Under the pieces are notes generated by a model. The model saw nothing but the letters and a program-made list of their open reading frames with translations, searched no databases and was not told the DNA's origin. The translations under genes and the position numbers were made by a program. DNA of 64,000 nucleotides from an uncultured Pontibacter sp. (GTDB taxonomy: Bacteria > Bacteroidota > Bacteroidia > Cytophagales > Hymenobacteraceae), in contig NZ_CANLZM010000007.1 of the NCBI RefSeq assembly GCF_947495565.1, forward strand, positions 62,001 to 126,000. The letters run 5' to 3'. Shown here one piece after another: positions 9,701 to 16,498 of the stretch; position 1 is the stretch's first letter; every line of letters starts with the position of its first letter.

Positions 9701-10081
9701 AACGCGATCAAAGAACTTGAGAAACAGGGTGCAAATCCTAGCAAAAAAGGACTAAATGGCGATCTGGGAAATATTAGCAAGATGATGGAACAAAGCGAAA
9801 CTGATCTCGTTAATAAACGTTTGACCGAGCAGACCATACAGCGGCAGCGCGAAATCCTTACGCGTTTGCTTGAGGCAGAGAAATCTGCCAAAGAGCGTGA
9901 GTTAGACAACAAACGTGAAGCAAAGACAGCTCAGGAAGTAGCGCGGAATATTCCTCCCTCATTCGAGAAATATTTAAAAGCAAAAGAAAAACAAACGGAG
10001 CTACTCAAGACTATACCACCCGCTTTGTCTCCGTACTATAAGCAGAAGGTAAACGAGTACTTCCAGAACATAAGCAAATAA
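6770..10081 (+). CDS. DUF4175 family membrane-anchored coiled-coil protein
   Basis: A 1103-residue protein. Two hydrophobic segments lie near residues 25-50 and 57-78 and a third near 155-178 (YIALPVLVVLLIMLVYPAIL). After that comes an extracytoplasmic region with beta-rich repeats (about 185-500), then about 550 residues of Gln/Glu/Lys-rich coiled coil with many QQ runs, and a basic tail. This layout matches DUF4175 proteins of Bacteroidota, which have no established function. It is followed 31 bases later by an RsbW-like ATPase gene and then ybeY and mnmG, an order I recall from related genomes. The antisense strand shows long open frames rich in Ser and Cys, which are mirror images of the Gln/Glu codons and not genes. 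Confidence 0.85.
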   Translation: MKNTDALDQLLHQLQEFKHKFYLNMLLRGGIFAAGLLLSVFIVYSLLEYMFYFPEYVRAFLLFSFVAVVLYVFVRWIVLPASALVRLRRVLSDEQAAQQVGAYFPEIRDKLLNAIQLQQQDRTNDLIRASIAQRSQQLLSFKFKEAVSYRENKPLLKYIALPVLVVLLIMLVYPAILVQGTERIINYKTHYTPQAPFSFVVQHQGLQTYRGEDFQLNVGIEGKTVPSEVYINYNSRRQKLSQNADGSYTYTFKQLQRPVNFQLEGSGFFSDNYTLDLLSRPNLKDFRMLVQYPAYLNRKPEEIQNTGNATVPEGSTITWNFSTSETDSINLIFEEPAESISANKNGSTFAASKDFNQSQNYSINLRNEHSINKEQINYQITTIPDRNPQISLEQYQDTALYSYLVLGGDVSDDYGLTRLALIYRISSSNSPQAKYKSQALPLNKQQLSQTYFYQWNTAALNLQPGDKLEYFVQVWDNDGIHGPKSARTRNFELKLPDKRELQKELDSNSQSVASQMSKTLERANQLERELSKSEEKMKTKRDLNWQDKKQLEDLAAKKKQLEQDINSMKELFEELNKKQNMLQEPSEQLAEKAQELQKLMNDLLDPATKKLYEELEKLLQQQQPNDQELQQLLSKLDNREKNLERELERALELFKQLQFEQKLDNIANKLEEMGEKEQQLAQKTEQKQQDNQQLQEQQKELQEEFEDVKEQMEELKELNKNLNNPNQLNEEQQQQEQQNIEQQMEQSQEQLQKNQNKKASESQQKAGEQMKKMAQQMEEMKSSMSMAGMQQNLDNLRDILENLLTLSFDQEGLMKQFRSVNQSDPRFIELSQQQLNLRDNAQVIEDSLFALAKKVFQLESFVTREVAAMNQSMDNSMQQLRDRNLGKATGQQQLAMTSMNNLALMLNDALKQMQQAMQQMQGSMAGKQKGNKPMPGNMGELQQQLNKKIEDLKKGGKSGKALSEELAKLAAEQEALRNAIKELEKQGANPSKKGLNGDLGNISKMMEQSETDLVNKRLTEQTIQRQREILTRLLEAEKSAKERELDNKREAKTAQEVARNIPPSFEKYLKAKEKQTELLKTIPPALSPYYKQKVNEYFQNISK

Positions 10082-10112
10082 CAAGCACCCATTTTTATAC
10101 TTAACGATTAAT

Positions 10113-10538
10113 ATGAATCAGGTTAAAATTCAGATTCCTTCCCTAATCGAAAACATCAGAGTAATAGAAAGCTTTATCGACAACTCTAAAGATGAGTTTG
10201 AGTTTGAAGATGACATTTATGGCAACATCATGGTAGCCGTAACGGAATCTGTAAACAATGCCATACGCCACGGCAACAAGTTTGATAAAGACAAAAATGT
10301 TTTCTTGACGTTGCAGGTAGAGGACAACAAATTACTTTTCGAAGTGGCCGATGAAGGCCCAGGTTTTGATTACGGAAATTTACCAGACCCAACCGCACCT
10401 GAAAACCTGGAGAACCCAGGTGGCAGAGGCATTTTCTTAATGCGGAACCTTTGCGACGAGGTGAATTTTTTAGACGAAGGAAAAAAAGTACAGTTAATAT
10501 TTAATATCCCTATACCTCAGAATGGATCAACCAATTGA
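10113..10538 (+). CDS. RsbW-like ATP-binding protein (serine kinase / anti-sigma type)
   Basis: A 141-residue HATPase_c domain standing alone. The N box VAVTESVNNAIRHGNKFD, the G1 box VADEGPGFDYGNLPDP and the G2 box GGRGIFLMRNLCDEV are all clear. Stand-alone domains of this kind act as anti-sigma factors or as kinases of STAS-domain partners in stress and partner-switching pathways. No sigma factor or STAS antagonist is adjacent. The 3' end overlaps ybeY by 17 bases, so the two genes are translationally coupled. Confidence 0.85.
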   Translation: MNQVKIQIPSLIENIRVIESFIDNSKDEFEFEDDIYGNIMVAVTESVNNAIRHGNKFDKDKNVFLTLQVEDNKLLFEVADEGPGFDYGNLPDPTAPENLENPGGRGIFLMRNLCDEVNFLDEGKKVQLIFNIPIPQNGSTN

Positions 10539-10950
10539 GTTCTTTAGCGAAGACATAGATTTCGAGCTAAACAACCCAGAGCAAGTGTCGGAGTGGATTG
10601 CCAATGTTATTGAGCACCACGATCAAGAATTAGGAAGTCTCACCTACATCTTCTGCTCCGACAATTACCTTCATCAGATTAATGTTGAGTATCTCGATCA
10701 CGACACACTCACAGACATCATCACCTTCAATAATGCCGACGAAGAGGGCATCGTTGAAGGTGATATTTTTATAAGCGTAGACCGAGTGCGAGATAATGCG
10801 CAAGACCACGGTACTACTTTTGAGGATGAACTACATCGTGTAGTCATACATGGAGTGCTGCACTTGCTTGGCTTTAAAGATAAGTCTGTAGAGGAAGAGA
10901 CACTTATGCGTAAAGAAGAAGATTCTTCACTATCTTTGAGAAATTTTTAA
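10522..10950 (+). CDS. ybeY: Endoribonuclease YbeY (rRNA maturation factor)
   Basis: A 142-residue protein of the UPF0054 family, a metal-dependent single-strand endoribonuclease in 16S rRNA processing and ribosome quality control. The family core HRVVIHGVLHLLGFKDKS is present. The usual signature is HGxLHLxGYDH; here the third His position is occupied by a Lys-Asp pair, a variant I recall from other Bacteroidota YbeY proteins. The start ATG at 10522 overlaps the upstream RsbW-like gene by 17 bases. A parS site and mnmG follow. Confidence 0.9.
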   Translation: MDQPIEFFSEDIDFELNNPEQVSEWIANVIEHHDQELGSLTYIFCSDNYLHQINVEYLDHDTLTDIITFNNADEEGIVEGDIFISVDRVRDNAQDHGTTFEDELHRVVIHGVLHLLGFKDKSVEEETLMRKEEDSSLSLRNF

Positions 10951-10978
10951 TCTCAAAACGGAATTACCAGCCCTCTGC

Positions 10979-11000
10979 AGATGTTTCACGTGAAACATCT
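10979..11000. promoter_or_regulatory. parS: parS centromere site (ParB/Spo0J binding)
   Basis: A perfect 22-bp palindrome whose central 16 bases, TGTTTCACGTGAAACA (10982-10997), match the Bacillus subtilis parS consensus at every position. It lies in the 65-base gap between ybeY and mnmG. parS sites load ParB, which works with ParA and SMC in chromosome segregation, and they usually cluster close to the replication origin. The parA and parB genes are not in this window. Confidence 0.9.
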
Positions 11001-11015
11001 CTAAAATCAGAATAC

Positions 11016-12878
11016 ATGTTTCCAGAATACGATATAATAGTTGTTGGAGCCGGACACGCAGGATGTGAAGCCGCAGCTGCCGGAGCAAAGATGGGATCAA
11101 AGGTGCTACTGGCAACCATGAACATGAACACCATTGCACAAATGTCTTGCAACCCGGCTATGGGTGGCGTGGCAAAAGGCCAGATTGTTCGTGAGGTCGA
11201 TGCCTTAGGTGGAATGAGCGGTATAATTACTGACCAGACTATGATTCAGTTCCGCATGTTGAACAAGTCTAAAGGCCCAGCCATGTGGAGCCCAAGAGCG
11301 CAAAGCGACCGTATGCGATTTGCCGAAGCTTGGCGCTTGACATTGGAGCAAACAGACAATGTTGACTTCTGGCAGGAGATGGTTACAGGTATAGAAGTAG
11401 AGGCAGGAAAAGCCGTCGGCATCAGAACTAGTCTGGGGATAACTATACGTGGAAAGTCAGTTATACTAACGAACGGCACGTTTTTGAATGGCATTATCCA
11501 CATAGGAGAGAAGCAAATGGGTGGCGGCCGGTCAGCCGAAAAATCAGCGAAAGGCCTAACTGAACAATTGATAGAATTGGGCTTTGAAGCAGGCCGCATG
11601 AAAACCGGAACACCTCCAAGGGTAGATGGCCGCTCCCTGGACTATACTAAAATGGAGGAGCAGTTCGGAGATGAAAATCCAAGTAAATTCTCTTACACCG
11701 ATACAGAACCTTTAGCAACACAACGCAGCTGCTATATCACCTACACAAATCCTGAAGTGCATGAGATTCTAAAAACGGGATTCGAAAAGTCTCCGATGTT
11801 TCAGGGACGCATTCAAGGATTAGGGCCACGTTATTGCCCAAGTATAGAAGACAAAATTAACAGGTTTGCTGACCGTACCCGCCACCAGATATTTGTGGAA
11901 CCGGAAGGTTGGAACACGGTGGAAGTATACGTGAATGGATTTTCGAGTTCATTGCCAGAGCATGTACAGTTTGAGGCGCTGCGCAAAATTGAAGGTTTTG
12001 AAAATGCAAAGATGTTTAGGCCAGGTTATGCCATCGAGTATGACTTCTTCCCGCCAACGCAGCTTAACTTAACTCTTGAAACTAAACTGGTGGAGAACCT
12101 ATACTTTGCTGGGCAAATAAACGGCACTACTGGTTATGAAGAAGCAGCCTGCCAAGGTTTAATGGCGGCTATAAACGCGCACAATAAGATCAACAGCAAA
12201 GAGCCGTTTATACTTAAAAGATCTGAAGCGTACATTGGTGTATTAATTGACGATTTGGTAAACAAAGGTACAGATGAGCCATATCGTATGTTTACATCTC
12301 GTGCTGAGCACCGTATTCTGCTGCGCCAGGACAATGCTGATATTCGCTTAACAAAACTCGGTTATGAACTAGGATTGGCTGATGAAAACCGTATGAAAGC
12401 TGTGGAAAAGAAGATAGCTGAAACAGCAGAAATCATCGCATACTTAAATAATAAGCCAATAGAGCCTGGAGATATCAACAATATGCTGGTTGAACTTTGC
12501 TCTGCGCCAATAGCAGAAAAACAACGAGCTGGGCAGCTTATAAAAAGACCAAACGTAGAAATTGAGGATATAGCGAAGGCAGTCCCGGCTATAGGTGAAT
12601 ACCTCAGCAAGTTTAAAAAAGATAGCGTAGAGCAAGCCGGCATACAGGTGAAGTATGAAACGTATATTGAAAAAGAATATGCTATGGCCGCCAAAATGAG
12701 TGAGCTGGAGAACTATACAATCAAAGGCAAAATAAACTACAGCGACATACCTGCGTTATCTAAAGAGGCGAAGGAAAAGCTACTAAAAGTAGAGCCGGAA
12801 ACAATCGGCCAAGCCTCCAGAATAAGTGGCGTGTCGCCGGCAGACATATCGGTTTTAATGGTATACCTAGGAAAATAA
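11016..12878 (+). CDS. mnmG: tRNA uridine-5-carboxymethylaminomethyl modification enzyme MnmG
   Basis: A 620-residue FAD-dependent enzyme that, with MnmE, modifies the wobble uridine of certain tRNAs. Seen: the N-terminal dinucleotide-binding motif DIIVVGAGHAGCEAAAAGA; the family block AQMSCNPAMGGVAKG; the GGGRSAEKSAKGLTEQL and GRMKTGTPPRVDGR segments; and YFAGQINGTTGYEEAA toward the middle. The length is normal. It begins 16 bases after the parS palindrome, and the next gene starts at the base after its stop codon, so it is operonic. mnmG (gidA) is often near oriC in bacteria, which fits the nearby parS. Confidence 0.95.
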   Translation: MFPEYDIIVVGAGHAGCEAAAAGAKMGSKVLLATMNMNTIAQMSCNPAMGGVAKGQIVREVDALGGMSGIITDQTMIQFRMLNKSKGPAMWSPRAQSDRMRFAEAWRLTLEQTDNVDFWQEMVTGIEVEAGKAVGIRTSLGITIRGKSVILTNGTFLNGIIHIGEKQMGGGRSAEKSAKGLTEQLIELGFEAGRMKTGTPPRVDGRSLDYTKMEEQFGDENPSKFSYTDTEPLATQRSCYITYTNPEVHEILKTGFEKSPMFQGRIQGLGPRYCPSIEDKINRFADRTRHQIFVEPEGWNTVEVYVNGFSSSLPEHVQFEALRKIEGFENAKMFRPGYAIEYDFFPPTQLNLTLETKLVENLYFAGQINGTTGYEEAACQGLMAAINAHNKINSKEPFILKRSEAYIGVLIDDLVNKGTDEPYRMFTSRAEHRILLRQDNADIRLTKLGYELGLADENRMKAVEKKIAETAEIIAYLNNKPIEPGDINNMLVELCSAPIAEKQRAGQLIKRPNVEIEDIAKAVPAIGEYLSKFKKDSVEQAGIQVKYETYIEKEYAMAAKMSELENYTIKGKINYSDIPALSKEAKEKLLKVEPETIGQASRISGVSPADISVLMVYLGK

Positions 12879-13766
12879 ATGAGCTACGAAAGACTGGAAC
12901 AATGCCCGATCTGCGGCAAAGAAGCCTTCAAAAACTTTTTAGTAGTAAACGACAAAGCTGTATCGAAGGAGAGCTTCGTGATTGTGGAATGTGAGAACTG
13001 TTCATTCAAATTTACGAACCCTAGGCCCGATGTCAACAGCATAGGTCAGTATTATGAATCAGAAGATTACATTTCTCATTCAAATACAACATCCGGAATT
13101 ATCAACAGAGCCTACCATGTGGTAAGATCAATTACCACCAAGCAAAAAGTAGAGCTTATCAACAAGTATGCTCCAATAAAAGGAAGCATACTTGATTACG
13201 GATGTGGCACCGGCACCTTTCTGTCTGCTTGTAAAAAAGATGACTGGGAAATAAGGGGGGTTGAGCCAAACACTAAAGCGCGTACTGTAGCTACACAGGA
13301 AACAGGCGAAATAATTGCTGAGAGCCTGGAAGACATAGAGGGTGAGAAATACGAGGTAATAACTTTGTGGCATGTGCTGGAGCATATTCATGCGCTGAAC
13401 GAAACAATAGAGCAGCTGCTGGAGCACCTGCAGGATGACGGAACAATGGTCATCGCAGTTCCGAATGCTGACTCTCATGACGCGCAGGAATACAAAGAAA
13501 ACTGGGCTGCTTACGATGTGCCACGCCACTTATACCATTTCACGCAACCGACTATGAAGCGCTTCCTGAAGAAGCATAAAATGGTACTGGAAGAGGTGCT
13601 GCCGATGAAATTTGATGCCTATTATGTAAGTATGTTAAGTGAAAAGCATAAGCAAGGCAAAACGAAAATGATCAGCAGCGTAATGAATGGATATCGCTCC
13701 AACAGCTACGCAGAGAAAAATGGCAATGATTACTCAAGCCTTATTTTTGTAGCTAAAAGAAAATAA
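12879..13766 (+). CDS. Class I SAM-dependent methyltransferase with N-terminal zinc ribbon
   Basis: A 295-residue protein. The N-terminus has two Cys pairs (CPIC near residue 9, CENC near residue 40) that form a zinc-ribbon-like knuckle. The methyltransferase core follows: ILDYGCGTGTFLSAC (SAM-binding motif I), GVEPNTKAR, and ITLWHVLEHIHALNE. This two-part layout is common among methyltransferases acting on cell-surface or lipid-type substrates, but the substrate is not visible. It begins immediately after the mnmG stop with no spacer, so it is very likely co-transcribed and translationally coupled. Confidence 0.85.
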   Translation: MSYERLEQCPICGKEAFKNFLVVNDKAVSKESFVIVECENCSFKFTNPRPDVNSIGQYYESEDYISHSNTTSGIINRAYHVVRSITTKQKVELINKYAPIKGSILDYGCGTGTFLSACKKDDWEIRGVEPNTKARTVATQETGEIIAESLEDIEGEKYEVITLWHVLEHIHALNETIEQLLEHLQDDGTMVIAVPNADSHDAQEYKENWAAYDVPRHLYHFTQPTMKRFLKKHKMVLEEVLPMKFDAYYVSMLSEKHKQGKTKMISSVMNGYRSNSYAEKNGNDYSSLIFVAKRK

Positions 13767-13791
13767 AAGCACCAGACAAGCAAGAAGAATG

Positions 13792-13819
13792 AAATAGGCA
13801 GGCGAGAGTTTGCCTATTT
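13792..13819 (+). terminator. Weak intrinsic terminator after the methyltransferase
   Basis: AAATAGGCA (13792-13800) pairs with TGCCTATTT (13811-13819) around a 10-base loop, followed by only a short T stretch. It may attenuate rather than stop transcription, since the next gene starts 22 bases later. Confidence 0.5.
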
Positions 13820-13841
13820 TGATTTGAAGACCATAAAACAC

Positions 13842-15452
13842 ATGAAGCTATTAAAAGCACTCCTATACGCAGGTATTTTAACAACGCTGGCATCCTGCGC
13901 CTCACAAAGTCCGCCAGAAGGAGGACCAAGGGATCAGACGGCACCAAAGCTGCTGAACAGTACTCCAAAAGATCAGCAGTTAAATGTGGATACCCGCACT
14001 ATCACGTTGGAGTTTGATGAAGAGGTTCAGCAGAATACACTTAATAAAGAACTGCTCATCACACCAAATATCAACAACCCTTACAAGGTCATTTCGAATA
14101 GAAACGTGATGACTCTGGAGTTCGAAAAGCCGCTGCAGGACAGCACAACATATACCTTCAACTTCAGGGAGGGAATTACAGATATCACTGAGAAGAACAA
14201 GGCCCAAGGGGTGAAACTGTCTTTCAGCACTGGCTCATTCATAGACTCAAGCCGAGTAAGTGGGCAGGTAGTAAACCTGATGAAACAGACTCCAGAGAAA
14301 GAGGCATTGGTGGTATTATATCAAGCAGATGATACATTGAGCGTCCGGAAAAACAGGCCTTACTATCTGACAGCTGCTGATGAACAAGGGAACTTCAGCT
14401 TGCAAAACGTGAAAGAAGGAAGCTACCGGATGTATGCGCTGGTAGATAAGAATAACAATAGTTACTACGACTCAGAAGAAGAAAGAATAGCTTATCTAGC
14501 AAATCCAATAAACATCACCCCTACCACAGATAGTGTAACGTTGCAGACTGTTCGGCTGGATACAAAGAAGCCGATCCTGATGAGCCGCACAAAAAACAAC
14601 GATAGATTTGTAGCAACTTACAACGAAGGAATTGAGAAATATACAATAAAACCAGTTGCGGGTAAAGATAGCTTGATAAGCAAGATAACTACAGATGGGA
14701 AAGCAATTGAGCTATTTAAGACAGAGCAATTCGGTGGTGGAAAAGCCATACTAGCAGCAGTAGATTCATCAGGCAATATAGCCACTGACACGCTTGAAAT
14801 AGCGTTTGATGGTAAACCATCCACACGTATACAAGGCGCAGGATTAAAAGTTATCAACAAAGGCCAAGCAGGAAGTTACAGGGTAGGCCAGGAAATTATG
14901 GTAGAGTTACAGACACCTGTAAGGATAGTAGGAAAATCGCCAATCCGGTTAATGTCAGACACTGTGGTGGTGCAAGAAATACAATATCCGGAACAGGTTA
15001 GCCTGGACAGAACGAATACAGAACTGCGCTTCAATCTCCCAAGCATCAGTAATAATATAAAGCAGCTTCTACTGGTACTAGACAGCACAGCAATACAGCC
15101 ATTGCAAGGTCAGCCGCTATCTTTCCCGCAACTACAGTTGGCGGTAGCAGAAGGCAGAGGCACAGGAAGTATAAGCGGCAGCATTAAAACTGATTTTGAA
15201 GCTTATACTTTACAACTGCTGAACAGCGACTACTTAGTAATAGAAGAACGCAGCGCAGGCAAAAATTTCCGATTCAAAAATATTGCGCCTGGTAATTATT
15301 ATTTAAGAGTACTGGTTGATGAAAACAAGAACGGCAAATGGGATCGGGCAGATCCGGAATTCAAGCGACCGCCAGAGCCAGTGATCCTGCACCCGAACAT
15401 GATCGAAGTAAGGGCAAACTGGGAAGTTGAAAATTTGAATCTTGAATTCTAG
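13842..15452 (+). CDS. Ig-like (Big_5) domain lipoprotein
   Basis: A 536-residue predicted lipoprotein. The ATG at 13842 is preferred over an in-frame TTG at 13824 because it gives a compact signal peptide ending in the lipobox LASC. After the Cys comes the stretch SPPEGGPRDQTAPKLLNSTP, which introduces a bacterial Ig-like Big_5 domain (about residues 35-135). Two prealbumin-like segments (NFSLQNVKEGSYRMYALVDK and FRFKNIAPGNYYLRVLVDE) flank the middle and end. Proteins of this type are common in Bacteroidota envelopes and have no fixed function. Codon use differs from most of the window, with many AGA/AGG arginines and A-ending codons. Confidence 0.8.
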   Translation: MKLLKALLYAGILTTLASCASQSPPEGGPRDQTAPKLLNSTPKDQQLNVDTRTITLEFDEEVQQNTLNKELLITPNINNPYKVISNRNVMTLEFEKPLQDSTTYTFNFREGITDITEKNKAQGVKLSFSTGSFIDSSRVSGQVVNLMKQTPEKEALVVLYQADDTLSVRKNRPYYLTAADEQGNFSLQNVKEGSYRMYALVDKNNNSYYDSEEERIAYLANPINITPTTDSVTLQTVRLDTKKPILMSRTKNNDRFVATYNEGIEKYTIKPVAGKDSLISKITTDGKAIELFKTEQFGGGKAILAAVDSSGNIATDTLEIAFDGKPSTRIQGAGLKVINKGQAGSYRVGQEIMVELQTPVRIVGKSPIRLMSDTVVVQEIQYPEQVSLDRTNTELRFNLPSISNNIKQLLLVLDSTAIQPLQGQPLSFPQLQLAVAEGRGTGSISGSIKTDFEAYTLQLLNSDYLVIEERSAGKNFRFKNIAPGNYYLRVLVDENKNGKWDRADPEFKRPPEPVILHPNMIEVRANWEVENLNLEF

Positions 15453-15470
15453 TATCGTTTAGAAGAATTG

Positions 15471-15500
15471 AAAGGAGAAGCTTTGCTTCTCCTTTTTTTA
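15471..15500 (+). terminator. Intrinsic terminator after the Ig-like lipoprotein gene
   Basis: AAAGGAGAAGC (15471-15481) pairs with GCTTCTCCTTT (15485-15495) around a 3-base loop and is followed by a run of T. Confidence 0.9.
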
Positions 15501-16498
15501 TGCCTGACAAAACCTAACAAGTAAATCAAAAGCTAACAGCCCTCAAGTCGGCCAGAAGGTAAATCTGAATCTTTGAGTCAAACTCAGAATGAAGATTGCG
15601 AATAGTAGCTCTAGCAGGAAAGTTGCAAAGCGGCATTCCAATGATTTCTTCATGCTGCTATAAAGTACACCTCCATCAATAAGCTTGGCGTACTTCGTTT
15701 GATCCCTCCTACTGCCAAAGAATCTCCTGATAAAATTTGCTTCTGAATTTCTCTTAAACTAAAGTGAATGAGAAACTGACGATTATTCATTACACTAAAC
15801 ACAAACATTGAATTCAATCTCAAAAGAGCTAAATGCGTAAAAGCAAAACTCATTGCGCATGTGTAAATGATGTCTTGATGAGTGACAAATAGAAAGCGAA
15901 ATCTAGAGCAGCAGGCAAAAGGTTTGCAAAAAGCAAAAGCCAAAAAAGAGAGGTTGGGGGAAAAAGTTTACTAATCCACAAAGTTGTGGTAAACCTTGTG
16001 GAAAAGGATGGGTAAGCATCGGGATAACTTACATGGACATAAATTACACAGGTGTGAAACCGTTACACAGAGGGTAAAAAGTGGATAGCGGTGTATAAAT
16101 ATCCCCGCAAAAAGCCCTTTTCCACGTTTATGTTTCCAGTTGAAAAAGAAATACACATAAAAGGGCAAAAAGTGGAAAACCAACTTAACCGTCTGATCTA
16201 AAAGAAAATGATATTAACAAGAACCTAAGGAAAATGTGAAAAACTGAAGAGCTGTAGACAAATTATAAGCAATACACAATTTTGGGTAAAGTTGTCCACT
16301 TATGAACACCCCTAACAATGAAAGAAGATTCTTTTTAAAAAATCATTTTATAAAAATTATTAAGGATCGTAAAGTGTGGAAAGCTCAGGAAAAAGCCTGT
16401 GTAAGGCCCCCTAAAGCTTACACAAGAGAAGTACACATGCAGAAAATCTGTATATTTAAATCGCGGAAAGCAAAAAGCTACACACAACAAGAGAAAGT
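15501..16498. other. 1-kb gene-free region; candidate replication origin (oriC)
   Basis: No convincing gene lies here. The left half (15501-15960) shows nothing specific. From 15961 to 16380 at least eight 9-mers are within two mismatches of the DnaA box TTATCCACA/TGTGGATAA; about one or two are expected by chance. The best are TAATCCACA at 15972 and TGTGGAAAA at 15997, each with one mismatch. Others are near 15985, 16080, 16118, 16171, 16292 and 16376. A stretch of almost pure A and T at 16328-16362 could be the unwinding element. A perfect parS lies 5 kb to the left and a perfect DnaA box 3.7 kb to the right. The oriC call is inference; no dnaA gene is present and gene orientation does not switch here. 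Confidence 0.5.

Noticed and set aside
8125..9912. Several long minus-strand open frames rich in Ser, Cys and Leu
   Set aside because: They are the antisense of the Gln/Glu/Lys-rich coiled coil of the DUF4175 gene; their composition is unlike real proteins.
15650..15943. A 97-codon minus-strand frame in the gene-free region
   Set aside because: No family features, aromatic/Cys-rich random-looking sequence, no promoter or terminator; better explained as chance in the spacer.
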